Shown here piece after piece: positions 1 through 8,671 of a stretch of 64,000 nt of DNA. This DNA comes from Clostridia bacterium (GTDB taxonomy: Bacteria; Bacillota; Clostridia; Oscillospirales; CAG-272). The position numbers were made by a program, and so were the translations under genes. Location: the NCBI GenBank assembly GCA_017938205.1, contig JAGBCA010000050.1, positions 1 to 64,000 of the forward strand, written 5' to 3'. A model generated the notes under the pieces. The model worked only from the letters and a program-made list of their open reading frames with translations. It was not told where the DNA came from and ran no database searches. Position 1 is the stretch's first letter. Each line of letters starts with the position of its first letter.

Positions 1-34
1 TATATAAATCAGATATAACATTTACAATTCAATG

Positions 35-63
35 TTGAATTTTTTTGATAAACATGCTAAAAT
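35..63 (+). promoter_or_regulatory. Sigma-A-type promoter for the CPBP protease gene
   Basis: TTGAAT at 35-40 and TAAAAT at 58-63 are separated by 17 bases. The expected transcription start near 70 leaves a short leader before the ATG at 99. Inferred from consensus only. Confidence 0.55.
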
Positions 64-98
64 AACTGTAATGTCTGTAAGATACATGCGGAGGAAAT

Positions 99-1118
99 AT
101 GTATTCGTATTATCAGAACGATCCACAAAAAAATTTTTATACAGAAGAAAGAGATATGAGATTACGCAAAAAATTCTCGCGTATTTCTCTTGCTTTCGTT
201 ATCGGAGTTTTGGTTACCTATATTGCAGTTCTGCTGATTCAATTGGTCGTTTCGGTTTTCGGTGGTGCGGAGGCGATTTCTGAAAGCATATATTGGCAAT
301 GGGCAATTTCTCTTCTGCCTCTCTATCTGTTCGGTATGCCTGCCATCTTCCTTTTCGTTTGGAAAATGGATGTTAGAACACCCCAAAACAAAACACTTTC
401 TCTCGGGGAATTTCTGCTTTTGTTTTTAATCGGCCGTTTTTTCACTCTCGTTGGCACGTATATCAGTAATTTTTTAGTTGCTATCTCCGAAACCATCACG
501 AGATCACCGATCACAGATACAACGAGTGAGCTGATGGAAGTAACGCCGCCTTGGCTGATCTTTATTGCCGCCGTTATCATAGCACCGATCTTGGAGGAGC
601 TGATCTACAGAAAGCTTATCATAGATCGCCTGTATATGCACGGCGAAGCCGTTGCAATTCTGTTTTCCTCTTTCATTTTTGCGCTTGCGCACGGAAACCT
701 CTACCAAGTGGCATACGCTTTCTTAAATGCGTTTATTCTTGGATTGATCTACACACGCACCGGTCGCTTACGCTATTGCATTGCATTCCATATGCTGACG
801 AATTTTCTTGGTTCTATACTCGTGCTCCCGATTTTAGACGCACAAACGAAACTGCAGGGTTTTATTTCCGGCGGTGAGATGAGTTCGGAATATATTCGCC
901 TTTCGATGTTGGTTGGTGGTTACGGCATAACAAAAATACTTCTTGCGCTTCTCGGCGCAGCCGTCCTCTGCTTTACCTATAAGCAACTTGTGCCCAAACG
1001 AGGCGCTATAGATCCGATTCCGCGAGAGAGCACGTTGCGTATTGTTGCGCTCAACCCCGGCTTTATTGCCTTTCTTGTAGTTAGCGCATTGGAATTTGCT
1101 ATGAGTCTCTTTCAGTGA
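99..1118 (+). CDS. CPBP (CAAX/Abi) family intramembrane metalloprotease
   Basis: A 339-residue membrane protein with a polar N-terminus of about 30 residues followed by about eight hydrophobic segments. It carries the three signature motifs of the CPBP/Rce1 family: EExxxR at residues 166-171 (EELIYR), FxxxH in the FALAHGN segment, and HxxxN in HMLTNFLG. In the family these residues coordinate a metal and a catalytic water inside the membrane. Bacterial members process membrane proteins or peptides, or give bacteriocin self-immunity; nothing nearby names a substrate. GCGGAGGA lies just before the ATG. The GH2 gene follows after 27 bases, so the two may be co-transcribed, although no shared function is obvious. 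Confidence 0.85.
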   Translation: MYSYYQNDPQKNFYTEERDMRLRKKFSRISLAFVIGVLVTYIAVLLIQLVVSVFGGAEAISESIYWQWAISLLPLYLFGMPAIFLFVWKMDVRTPQNKTLSLGEFLLLFLIGRFFTLVGTYISNFLVAISETITRSPITDTTSELMEVTPPWLIFIAAVIIAPILEELIYRKLIIDRLYMHGEAVAILFSSFIFALAHGNLYQVAYAFLNAFILGLIYTRTGRLRYCIAFHMLTNFLGSILVLPILDAQTKLQGFISGGEMSSEYIRLSMLVGGYGITKILLALLGAAVLCFTYKQLVPKRGAIDPIPRESTLRIVALNPGFIAFLVVSALEFAMSLFQ

Positions 1119-1145
1119 TGTGTGACTTTATTTAAAGGAGAATTT

Positions 1146-2861
1146 ATGAAACGGGTAATTTACAAGCCTCTTGAAGTTCTGTCCGAATCGGTTGATTTTT
1201 CCGCATATCCTCGTCCGCAAATGATCCGCAATTCATATCTTTGCCTGAATGGCGAATGGGGATTCGCGGTATCGAAATGCGCCGATCGTCCGTCGTCCTT
1301 TCCATTGACCATTCGCCTGCCCTTCCCACCGGAGAGCTCACTTTCCGGCATATGCCAAACACCCGAAAAAGGTGAATATTTGCACTATAATCGAATCTTT
1401 TCTCTTCCCGATGGCTTTATAAAGGATCGTGTTCTGCTTCACTTCGGTGCAGTGGATCAGGTTGCCACCGTATATTTAAACGGTAGGCTTCTCGGAACGA
1501 ATGAGGGAGGCTATCATCCCTTTTTCTTTGATATTACAGATTATCTTAAAGAGGAAAACGAGCTGACCGTTTGCGTTCTTGATGATCTTTGTCAAGCACT
1601 TCCCTACGGCAAGCAAACGAGAAAGCGCGGCGGCATGTGGTATACACCCGTCAGCGGTATATGGCAGACCGTTTGGCTGGAATCCGTACCCAAAAACTAC
1701 ATTGAATCTTTGCACATTACGCAGGGGTGTAACGATGCAATCATCGAGGTTACGACCGAAGCGAAGGAAAAAACAATTGTATTGAAGGAAAGCGGCGAGC
1801 GGTATTCCTTCACGGGAAATAGTATTAAAATTTCTCCGAAAAATCCTAAACGATGGACGCCCGAAACGCCGTATCTTTACGAGTTTACTCTGATCGCGGG
1901 AGAGGATTCGATAGAAAGCTATTTTGCCCTGCGCGAGATTTCGGTACAACAGATTTGCGGGATCCCTCGTATATGCCTTAACGGCAAGCCGTATTTTATC
2001 CAGGCGCTTCTGGATCAGGGATATTACCCCGGCGGCTTATTTCTTCCTCAAACGCCGGACGGATACGCCAAGGATATTCTTGCCGCAAAGCAAATGGGAT
2101 ACAACACCCTCCGCAAGCACATAAAAATTGAACCGATGATCTTCTATCATTTGTGCGACCGCCTTGGGATGATCGTATTTCAGGATATGGTGAATAACGG
2201 ACGGTATTCCTTCCTTCGCGACACCGCGCTTCCCACCATTGGGCTTTTGAAGCGCAACGACCGAAAAATGCATAAGGACTTGGAGTCAAGAAAACGCTTT
2301 GAGGACGGCATGAAAAATACGCTTGCGCATCTATATAACTGCCCCTCTGTGCTTCTTTACACTATTTTTAACGAAGGATGGGGACAGTTTTGCGCGGATG
2401 AAATGTATAAACTTGCAAAAAAGATCGATCCCTCGAGGATCTACGATGCAACATCGGGATGGTTTTGGCAAAAGGAGAGCGATCTTGACTCCCTTCACGT
2501 ATATTTCAAGCCCTTGAAAAAACGCACTCCTTCCAAGCGTCCGTTACTTATTAGTGAGTTTGGCGGCTATTCCCTTCGCGTTAAGGATCATGTGACAAGT
2601 CCGAAAAATTATGGCTACAAAAGCTTTGCAGATCAAAAGGAGCTTATGGTTGCTTTGCGTGCGCTTTATCTCGAACAAGCACTCCCGCTTGTCTATGAGG
2701 GGCTTTGCGGACTTGTATATACCCAAATCGCAGACGTCGAGGATGAAACGAACGGTCTTCTCACCTATGACCGCATCATACAAAAGGTCGATCCTTTGGA
2801 AATGAAGGCGATACTATCAAATTTCGACACCGCATACGAATCCATTTTTAAAACCGAATAA
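1146..2861 (+). CDS. Glycoside hydrolase family 2 beta-glycosidase
   Basis: A 571-residue GH2 enzyme of the compact beta-glucuronidase/beta-galactosidase type. The N-terminal jelly-roll sugar-binding domain contains LNGEWGF, an Ig-like domain follows, and the C-terminal part is the TIM barrel. The family acid/base glutamate is E410 in TIFNEGWGQ, and the nucleophile is E471 in LLISEFGGYS. There is no signal peptide, so it should act in the cytoplasm on an imported small glycoside. I chose the ATG at 1146 because AAAGGAG sits 6 bases ahead of it; an upstream in-frame ATG at 1122 has no ribosome binding site. The exact substrate (beta-galactoside, glucuronide or mannoside) cannot be read from the sequence. 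Confidence 0.88.
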   Translation: MKRVIYKPLEVLSESVDFSAYPRPQMIRNSYLCLNGEWGFAVSKCADRPSSFPLTIRLPFPPESSLSGICQTPEKGEYLHYNRIFSLPDGFIKDRVLLHFGAVDQVATVYLNGRLLGTNEGGYHPFFFDITDYLKEENELTVCVLDDLCQALPYGKQTRKRGGMWYTPVSGIWQTVWLESVPKNYIESLHITQGCNDAIIEVTTEAKEKTIVLKESGERYSFTGNSIKISPKNPKRWTPETPYLYEFTLIAGEDSIESYFALREISVQQICGIPRICLNGKPYFIQALLDQGYYPGGLFLPQTPDGYAKDILAAKQMGYNTLRKHIKIEPMIFYHLCDRLGMIVFQDMVNNGRYSFLRDTALPTIGLLKRNDRKMHKDLESRKRFEDGMKNTLAHLYNCPSVLLYTIFNEGWGQFCADEMYKLAKKIDPSRIYDATSGWFWQKESDLDSLHVYFKPLKKRTPSKRPLLISEFGGYSLRVKDHVTSPKNYGYKSFADQKELMVALRALYLEQALPLVYEGLCGLVYTQIADVEDETNGLLTYDRIIQKVDPLEMKAILSNFDTAYESIFKTE

Positions 2862-2882
2862 ATTTATATCGCCTCACGATAT

Positions 2883-2911
2883 GCATATTTTTTGCTCGAT
2901 CGGCATACCTT
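2883..2911 (+). promoter_or_regulatory. Sigma-E promoter of spoIVA
   Basis: GCATATT at 2883-2889 and CATACCTT at 2904-2911 are 14 bases apart. This matches the known sigma-E (mother-cell) consensus of KMATATT, 13-15 bases, CATACANT. A transcription start near 2918 excludes translation from the in-frame ATG at 2881 and supports the start at 2953. Confidence 0.75.
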
Positions 2912-2952
2912 TCAATGAAAAACAAAACGAAGGAAGGCTGGTATCCGAGAGT

Positions 2953-4416
2953 ATGGCAGACGTTAGTATTTACGAGCAAATTGCAAAAAGAACGGGAGGC
3001 GATATTTATATAGGCGTAGTTGGGCCGGTCAGAACCGGAAAATCAACGCTGATCGGAAGATTTCTTGAAAGCATCGTTCTTCCCGGGATCGAAAATCCCT
3101 ACGATCGCGAGCGCACCAGAGATTCTACGCCGCAAAGCGCATCGGGAAAAACCGTTATGACAACAGAGCCGAAATTCGTTCCGGACGAGGCTGTGAAAAT
3201 TCGCATTGCAGATACCAATACGGAGCTGAACGTAAAGCTGATCGATTGCGTTGGATATATGGTTGATGAAGCGATCGGAGCGCATGAGGATGGCGCACCT
3301 CGTATGGTGAACACACCTTGGAGCGATTCGCCGATCCCATTCGACCAGGCAGCCGAGATAGGAACGAGAAAGGTGATCGAAGAACATTCAACCATCGGTC
3401 TGCTCGTTACAACCGACGGTAGCTTTAGTGAGATCCCCAGAGAGAGCTACGCCGCGGCAGAGGAAAAGGTGGCGCGCGAGCTTCTTGCGATCAAAAAGCC
3501 TTTTGCTATCGTCTTGAATTCCGCTGTTCCCGAAAGTGATGAAGCACGCGCACTTGCAGAGGATCTGGAAATAAAGTACGGAGTGCCCGTGGCGCTTGTC
3601 AGCTGTCCCAATCTTGACGGCGCAGACGTTGCTGAAATTCTTACCCTCATTTTAAAAGAATTTCCGATCTGTGCGCTGCGCTTCGAGCTTCCCGCATGGA
3701 CGACCGCGCTGGAGGACTCGCATCCCATTGTAATCGGAATGACCGATCGGATCAAAGAAATTGCAGAAAGGGTACATAAGCTTGGTGATCTTTCGCCGGT
3801 ATGCAAGGATATTGCGAACATTGAGCTTGCCGAGACCAATCCTGCAGACGGAAGTGCGACTCTGAAAATATGTTTGCCGGACTCGGACTATTACCAAGTT
3901 TTGAGCGAATGTTGCGGAAAAGAGATAAAAAACGAGGCAGAGTTGCTTTCTACGGTGGCTTCTCTATCCGCAATAGAAAAAGAATACAAGAAGATCGAGT
4001 CTGCACTTTCCGACGTAAATGAGAAAGGCTACGGTATCGTTATGCCCAAGCCTGAAGAGATGCATTTCGAAGAGCCCTCGCTTGTTAAGCACACAAACGG
4101 ATACGGTATTAAGATCGGCGCAAAGGCCGAATCCATCCATATGATCCGTGCGCGCATTCGAACCGAGCTCTCCCCCGTGGTAGGCTCAAAAGAGCAGACC
4201 GAAGAGGTCATGCAACATCTCGTCAGTGAATATGAGGAAGATCCGCAAAAGCTATGGGAATCCAATATGTTCGGCAAATCGCTTTATGATCTGATGAACG
4301 ACGGACTTGAAGGAAAGCTTTCTCATATGCCTGATGAATCAAGGGAAAAGCTTGGGCAGACATTAGAGAAAATCATAAATGAAGGGTCAAACGGCTTGAT
4401 CTGTATACTTCTTTAA
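2953..4416 (+). CDS. spoIVA: Stage IV sporulation protein A, spore coat morphogenetic ATPase
   Basis: A 487-residue protein matching SpoIVA, whose Bacillus subtilis form has 492 residues. SpoIVA polymerises on the forespore surface using ATP and forms the base layer for coat and cortex assembly. The N-terminal domain has the Walker A sequence GPVRTGKS with the lysine at residue 30, the same number as in B. subtilis. It continues through a TRAFAC-type ATPase domain (LIDCVGYMVDEA), a middle domain and the C-terminal domain ending in GLICILL, the part that anchors the protein. The start at 2953 gives the family's usual N-terminus (RTGGDIYIGVVG from residue 13) and lies downstream of the sigma-E promoter; AAGGAAGG lies about 15 bases upstream, a rather long spacing. 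A bidirectional terminator follows. Confidence 0.96.
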   Translation: MADVSIYEQIAKRTGGDIYIGVVGPVRTGKSTLIGRFLESIVLPGIENPYDRERTRDSTPQSASGKTVMTTEPKFVPDEAVKIRIADTNTELNVKLIDCVGYMVDEAIGAHEDGAPRMVNTPWSDSPIPFDQAAEIGTRKVIEEHSTIGLLVTTDGSFSEIPRESYAAAEEKVARELLAIKKPFAIVLNSAVPESDEARALAEDLEIKYGVPVALVSCPNLDGADVAEILTLILKEFPICALRFELPAWTTALEDSHPIVIGMTDRIKEIAERVHKLGDLSPVCKDIANIELAETNPADGSATLKICLPDSDYYQVLSECCGKEIKNEAELLSTVASLSAIEKEYKKIESALSDVNEKGYGIVMPKPEEMHFEEPSLVKHTNGYGIKIGAKAESIHMIRARIRTELSPVVGSKEQTEEVMQHLVSEYEEDPQKLWESNMFGKSLYDLMNDGLEGKLSHMPDESREKLGQTLEKIINEGSNGLICILL

Positions 4417-4423
4417 TCCAATA

Positions 4424-4475
4424 AAAAAGCACTGTTGTGACGCAAAAAGCGTTCGCCGCAGTGCTTTGCTTTTTT
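4424..4475. terminator. Bidirectional intrinsic terminator between spoIVA and the P-loop kinase
   Basis: GCACTG at 4429-4434 pairs with CAGTGC at 4458-4463, and a smaller inner hairpin fills the loop. A-rich and T-rich tracts flank both sides. It overlaps the last codon of the convergent minus-strand gene. Confidence 0.7.
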
Positions 4476-4986
4476 AGTTAAGAATTGTGCCGAGGAATGA
4501 AAGGAAACGATTCTTCGCATCCTCGAGAGAAGTATCGTTATCAAAATAGTAGTCGTAGTGATAATTTTCAACGCCATCATCCGATATGTTTCCGTAGCCG
4601 CCGAAGCGTTGCTTGAAGCGCTCACCGCCGCGAATAAGAAGTGTTTTTGCGACTCCGCCCGTAGAGGCAACGAATTTTGCTATCTCCTCTGCCTCGCGGA
4701 TGTGAACGAAAAGTATCTGCTCATCGGTATGAAGAAAATCTTCAAACTGTGCCTTTGCCCAATTCGTAGGAAAATCATTATAATCGGCGCACAGACGCTT
4801 CATATCGGAAAGAAATTTACGGCTCTTGTTATCCTTTGTGCCGTTCCAACCGCAGAGTGCGGCGATCTCCTTGATCGGCGTGATCGTTGAGATATTGCGT
4901 GTTTTATATCGGGTCTCTGCCGCATCGCAAAGCGTATCCTTGCCAACGCCGCCTGCTCCGTTGATTACTATAACTGCTTTTTTCAT
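4474..4986 (-). CDS. P-loop nucleotide kinase-like protein
   Basis: A 170-residue protein starting MKKAVIVINGAGGVGKDT, a Walker A loop (GAGGVGKDT) of the nucleoside/nucleotide kinase superfamily. A later segment VHIREAEEIAKF with a charged lid-like region (IRGGERFKQRFG) resembles deoxynucleoside monophosphate or dephospho-CoA kinases, but I cannot assign the substrate. The start at 4986 is preceded by GGAG at a normal distance; an upstream in-frame ATG lacks a ribosome binding site and would add 19 residues with no kinase character. The gene is alone on this strand, convergent with spoIVA and divergent from galM. Confidence 0.7.
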   Translation of the reverse strand: MKKAVIVINGAGGVGKDTLCDAAETRYKTRNISTITPIKEIAALCGWNGTKDNKSRKFLSDMKRLCADYNDFPTNWAKAQFEDFLHTDEQILFVHIREAEEIAKFVASTGGVAKTLLIRGGERFKQRFGGYGNISDDGVENYHYDYYFDNDTSLEDAKNRFLSFLGTILN

Positions 4987-5093
4987 TTCAGCTCCATAAG
5001 CATTTGATGCTAACATTTTAACACAGATGATGGAAAATGTCAATAAAAAGTATGAAAGAGTGCGAAAAACAATGAAAAATCCTTTGTTTCGTC

Positions 5094-5122
5094 TTTACAT
5101 TTACGATTTTTTCATTTATAAT
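5094..5122 (+). promoter_or_regulatory. Sigma-A promoter of galM
   Basis: TTTACA at 5094-5099 and TATAAT at 5117-5122 with a 17-base spacer, followed by GAGGTGA and the galM ATG at 5156. Confidence 0.7.
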
Positions 5123-5155
5123 ATTGATATACAATATTTATCGAGGTGAACAACA

Positions 5156-6169
5156 ATGAAAAAAGAACTCTTCGGCACAACCGTCTCAGGAGAAAGCGTT
5201 TTTGCTTATACGATAAAAAACGAGGCCGCATCGATCACTATTTTGAACCTTGGCGGCATTATCCGCGACTTTACCGTAAACGGTATTTCGATCGTTGGAG
5301 GTTATTCTTCTGTTTCTGATTATGAAGCAGATATTTCGCATCAAGGGGCCCTCATAGGACGCGTAGCAAACCGTGTTGCAAACGCACGTTTCGAGATGGA
5401 CGGAAGATTGTATGAGCTTCCGAAAAACAACGGAGAAAACTGCCTGCATGGCGGCAATGTTGGCTTTGACAGAAGGATTTGGACAGTAACCGATACGAAG
5501 GACAATGAGATCACCCTCACACTTCACGCAGAGGATGGAGAAGAGGGCTTCCCCGGTGCATTGAACGTAACCGTTATTTACAGACTGGAGGGCGGCGATC
5601 TGCTGATCGATTATACAGCGATCCCGGAGTCAAAAACTCCAATTGCGTTGACCAACCATGCGTATTTCAATCTGAACGGCTTTGGTGATACGATTGATAG
5701 CCACGTTCTTACTCTCTATGCAGATCGCTATACCGAGACAGATTCCGCAATTCTGCCTACGGGCAATCGTCCCGCGGTCGTTGGAACGCCCTTTGATTTT
5801 ACGTCTCCCCATGCGATCGGCTCACGCCTCAACGATAGCTTTAAAGGTTATGATCATAACTTTATTTTAAATCCCACTACGTGCGATACGGTATGCGGTG
5901 TTTGCCTCCCATTGATCGCAACCTTGGCTGCAGACAAGCTGATCATGAATGTTTACAGCGATCAGAAGGGCGTTCAGCTTTATACCGCGAACTTCCTCGG
6001 TGGCAGACCCGACTTCAGCGGTGGTATTCAACGTGTCCGTCGCGGCGCGGTTTGTCTTGAAACCCAAACGGAGCCGGGCGCGATCTCCCGCGGAGAGATC
6101 TTTTATGACAAGGGCGAGGTATATAAGCATCGCACAGTATATTCTGTAAAGGCCGGTAGAAAAGAATGA
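5156..6169 (+). CDS. galM: Aldose 1-epimerase (mutarotase)
   Basis: A 337-residue galactose mutarotase-like protein of usual length. It interconverts the alpha and beta anomers of aldoses in the cytoplasm, feeding galactokinase or glucokinase. Recognisable family features are the sugar-binding GRVANRVANARF and NGENCLHGG segments, TNHAYFNLNG with the catalytic-acid histidine, and CLETQTEPGA with the catalytic-base glutamate. GAGGTGA precedes the ATG. The last four bases overlap the start of the next gene (ATGA), so the two are probably translationally coupled. Its own promoter is seen at 5094-5122. Confidence 0.92.
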   Translation: MKKELFGTTVSGESVFAYTIKNEAASITILNLGGIIRDFTVNGISIVGGYSSVSDYEADISHQGALIGRVANRVANARFEMDGRLYELPKNNGENCLHGGNVGFDRRIWTVTDTKDNEITLTLHAEDGEEGFPGALNVTVIYRLEGGDLLIDYTAIPESKTPIALTNHAYFNLNGFGDTIDSHVLTLYADRYTETDSAILPTGNRPAVVGTPFDFTSPHAIGSRLNDSFKGYDHNFILNPTTCDTVCGVCLPLIATLAADKLIMNVYSDQKGVQLYTANFLGGRPDFSGGIQRVRRGAVCLETQTEPGAISRGEIFYDKGEVYKHRTVYSVKAGRKE

Positions 6170-6930
6170 ACGTCCGCTTTCTTGGCACGGGTTACGGCCC
6201 TTTAAAAATCAAAAAGCGCACGACAAAGGATTTTCGCCGCCCTGCTTCCCTTCTCGTTGATGACAGTATTCTCATTGATCCAACCACACAAACGATTACC
6301 TTCGCGGATGATTACGGTCTTTCGGGGCTTTATCGCGACGTGCAGACCGTTTTGATCACAATGGCGGACGAAGAGCGCTTCTCTGTCGGAACACTTCTCG
6401 CTCTTGCTGATCAAGGAAAGCAGATCCACGTTTACGCAGATGTATGTTTCCGCGAAATAATTCCACAGCATAATGCCATCATCTTTCACGAGGTGCGCCC
6501 AAATGAGATTTATGATGCGGCCGATGCAAAGATTATTGCACTTCCTACGTTATATCGCTCTGATAACGGCGCGAGTGCATACGGATACGCGATCTGCACG
6601 GATCGCTCTCTGCTCTATCTGCCGGACGGAGGATTTTTTCATCCGGATGCATGGGAGCTTCTTTCAAAGCTGCATTTTGATCATGCGATTCTCGGATGCC
6701 CTACGGGAGATGCTCCGATCGGCGCAAGAACGGTGCGTGCTTCAAATTTTGAAATGGTAAAAATGCTTCGCGCTATTTTATTGGATTCCAAAACGCTTTC
6801 AAGCTCCGCGCGATGCTTTTTGACTGCGATCCCGAGCGATAAAAAAAGAAGCATACACGATGCACTTTTAGAGCTTTCCAAAGACACGGGCTTTACCGTT
6901 GCATACGATGGTCTTTATATGAACGTATAA
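6166..6930 (+). CDS. Metallo-beta-lactamase-fold protein with degenerate metal site
   Basis: A 254-residue protein with the general plan of PhnP-type MBL-fold hydrolases: N-terminal MNVRFLGTGYGP, then RRPASLLVDDSILIDP, then the strand-loop that normally carries THxHxDH. Here that loop reads T65-M-A-D-E-E-R-F, so all three histidines are replaced. The later histidine site also looks lost (TAIP at 220-223 where relatives have THxS/P), although the C-terminal VAYDGLYMNV resembles the family end. It therefore probably cannot bind the usual zinc or manganese pair. It overlaps galM by four bases and may bind a nucleotide or sugar phosphate in a non-catalytic role. The alignment is by eye; the fold is likely, the function unknown. 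Confidence 0.65.
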   Translation: MNVRFLGTGYGPLKIKKRTTKDFRRPASLLVDDSILIDPTTQTITFADDYGLSGLYRDVQTVLITMADEERFSVGTLLALADQGKQIHVYADVCFREIIPQHNAIIFHEVRPNEIYDAADAKIIALPTLYRSDNGASAYGYAICTDRSLLYLPDGGFFHPDAWELLSKLHFDHAILGCPTGDAPIGARTVRASNFEMVKMLRAILLDSKTLSSSARCFLTAIPSDKKRSIHDALLELSKDTGFTVAYDGLYMNV

Positions 6931-6964
6931 ATTTTATTTTATATTATGTTTTCTTAAAACTTGC

Positions 6965-6993
6965 TTGACAATTTTGTCAAGATGTGATACAAT
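6965..6993 (+). promoter_or_regulatory. Sigma-A promoter of the T-box/tyrS unit
   Basis: TTGACA at 6965-6970 and TACAAT at 6988-6993 with a 17-base spacer. It lies just upstream of the T-box stem I. Confidence 0.85.
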
Positions 6994-7001
6994 ACATTTA
7001 A

Positions 7002-7265
7002 ATCGTTGAGAAGAAAGAGTAACCTTTTGAAAAAAGCGCAGAGAGATGCCGTGTGGTGCGAGGCATTGTTTTTTCTCTTGGTGAATACGTCTTTGAGTGT
7101 GTACCGAAGTTCCGTTTTTTGGAATGTGTAGGCTGCATCGGTCGTGCCCGTTATCGCGCGTATCCGTTTTTTTGCGGATCATAAGGCTCTTTCGCCGTAA
7201 GGCGGGAGTGAATCAAGGTGGTATCGCGTTTTTTCGCCCTTGGGATTTTTCCCAAGGGCTTTTAT
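7002..7265 (+). promoter_or_regulatory. Tyrosine T-box riboswitch leader
   Basis: Uncharged tRNA-Tyr binding to this leader should allow read-through into tyrS. Stem I base AAAGA (7014-7018) pairs with TCTTT (7090-7094). The AGTA (7018-7021) and GAA (7083-7085) loop-E pair frames the specifier codon TAC at 7086-7088, a tyrosine codon. The distal arm carries AGAGAG and GGTGCGAG. The T-box AAGGTGGTATCGCG is at 7215-7228; its TGGT complements the ACCA end of tRNA-Tyr. The terminator follows at 7236-7265. Specifier, T-box and downstream gene agree. Confidence 0.95.
7236..7265 (+). terminator. T-box-controlled terminator before tyrS
   Basis: GCCCTTGGG at 7236-7244 pairs perfectly with CCCAAGGGC at 7251-7259, followed by a T-rich tract. 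It competes with the antiterminator formed by the T-box sequence. Confidence 0.92.
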
Positions 7266-7296
7266 TTTGTAATATAATTTGAAAGGAAATATAAAA

Positions 7297-8517
7297 ATGA
7301 AAATTTATGACGAGCTGATTGCTCGTGGGCTGATCGCCCAAGTAACAGACGAGGCTGAGATCCGTGATCTCGTAAACGAAGGAAAGGCAACCTTTTACAT
7401 TGGCTTTGACCCTACGGCAGATAGCCTTCACGTTGGTCACTTCATGGCACTATGCCTCATGAAGAGACTGCAGATGGCAGGCAATAAACCCATCGTTCTG
7501 ATCGGCGGCGGTACAGGCCATATCGGAGATCCCTCCGGCCGTACCGACATGAGAACGATGATGACCTCCGAGACCATCGCTCATAACTGCGAATGCTTCA
7601 AGAAGCAGATGGAAAAATTCATCGAATTCGGCGAGGACAAGGCCATTATGGTAAACAATGCCGATTGGCTTCTTGGGCTCAATTACGTTGAGCTTCTGCG
7701 CGAGGTTGGTGCTTGCTTCTCCGTTAACCGTATGCTGACGGCAGAATGCTATAAGCAGAGAATGGAAAAGGGACTTTCCTTCCTTGAGTTCAACTACATG
7801 ATCATGCAGTCCTACGACTTCTATCACCTCTACAAGCATTACGGCTGCAATATGCAGTTTGGCGGTGATGACCAGTGGTCCAATATGCTTTACGGCACGG
7901 AGCTGATCCGCAAGAAGCTTGGCAAGGATGCTTATGCTATGACGATCAATCTGCTCCTAAACTCCGAGGGTAAAAAGATGGGAAAAACCCAGAGCGGCGC
8001 TGTTTGGCTTGATCCGAACAAGACCTCTCCGTACGACTTCTATCAGTACTGGCGGAACGTTGGGGACAAGGACGTTCTCAAGTGCATCCGTATGCTGACC
8101 TTCCTTCCTCTTGAAGAGATCGACAAGATGGATTCCTGGGAGGGCGCACAGCTCAACACCGCAAAGGAAATTCTTGCATTCGAGCTCACTAAGATGATCC
8201 ATGGTGAAAGCGAGGCGGTTGCAGCACAGAATGCATCCCGCGCACTCTTCGGCGCAGGCGACAGTGCTTTGACCCCCTCCGTAGAGGTAGATGCCGCTTC
8301 TCTTGTTGATGGAAAGATTGATGTCAATTCCCTGCTTGTTCTCGGAAAGATGGTTCCCTCTAAGTCCGAGGGACGCCGTGCCATTGAGCAAGGCGGCGTT
8401 ACCGTTGAGGGCGAGAAGGTAACGGATGTTCGTGCAACCGTAACCGAAGAGCAGCTTACTGCAGGCGTTCTTATTAAGCGCGGCAAGAAAAGCTTTGCAA
8501 AATTTATTTTGAAATAA
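7297..8517 (+). CDS. tyrS: Tyrosyl-tRNA synthetase
   Basis: A 406-residue class Ic aminoacyl-tRNA synthetase that charges tRNA-Tyr. The HIGH motif appears as HVGH (residues about 45-48) and the KMSKS loop as KMGKT. The C-terminal region, from about residue 340, is an S4-type RNA-binding domain ([17 protein letters not shown]). Length is normal. The ATG at 7297 is preceded by GAAAGGAAA at good spacing; an upstream in-frame ATG at 7279 lies before that site and is unlikely. It is controlled by the tyrosine T-box leader and followed by a hairpin terminator at 8524-8556. Confidence 0.97.
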   Translation: MKIYDELIARGLIAQVTDEAEIRDLVNEGKATFYIGFDPTADSLHVGHFMALCLMKRLQMAGNKPIVLIGGGTGHIGDPSGRTDMRTMMTSETIAHNCECFKKQMEKFIEFGEDKAIMVNNADWLLGLNYVELLREVGACFSVNRMLTAECYKQRMEKGLSFLEFNYMIMQSYDFYHLYKHYGCNMQFGGDDQWSNMLYGTELIRKKLGKDAYAMTINLLLNSEGKKMGKTQSGAVWLDPNKTSPYDFYQYWRNVGDKDVLKCIRMLTFLPLEEIDKMDSWEGAQLNTAKEILAFELTKMIHGESEAVAAQNASRALFGAGDSALTPSVEVDAASLVDGKIDVNSLLVLGKMVPSKSEGRRAIEQGGVTVEGEKVTDVRATVTEEQLTAGVLIKRGKKSFAKFILK

Positions 8518-8523
8518 TATTTT

Positions 8524-8556
8524 AATCCCACGATTCCGTAATGGTTTCGTGGGATT
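8524..8556 (+). terminator. Hairpin terminator after tyrS with conserved loop
   Basis: AATCCCACGA (8524-8533) pairs with TCGTGGGATT (8547-8556), followed by a modest T-rich stretch. The 13-base loop TTCCGTAATGGTT is nearly identical to that of a second hairpin at 12002-12049. Confidence 0.65.
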
Positions 8557-8559
8557 TCT

Positions 8560-8655
8560 ATTTGTCCGCAATTTTTCTCGGCGCTCACCTGCGGTCAGAT
8601 CCTCGTTGTAGATCTGCCAAATGGCCTCGGCTATCCGGCTGCGAGTCTTTTCCAT
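8560..8655 (-). pseudogene. Possible gene remnant of about 30 codons
   Basis: The minus strand from 8655 reads MEKTRSRIAEAIWQIYNEDL and continues for about ten more charged, helix-forming residues before the frame runs into the tyrS terminator hairpin and then antisense through tyrS. The composition is protein-like, and a promoter-like pair lies just upstream, but there is no clear ribosome binding site and I do not recognise a family. It may be the surviving 5' end of a lost gene. The rest of the 8518-8795 gap holds the tyrS terminator, a promoter-operator module and the terminator of the minus-strand sugar operon. Confidence 0.25.
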
Positions 8656-8671
8656 AGTCTAAAATGCGTAT

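Noticed and set aside
7957..8655. A full 232-codon minus-strand gene from 8655
   Set aside because: Beyond the first about 30 codons it runs through the tyrS terminator and antisense to tyrS. Only the first part is kept, as a low-confidence remnant.
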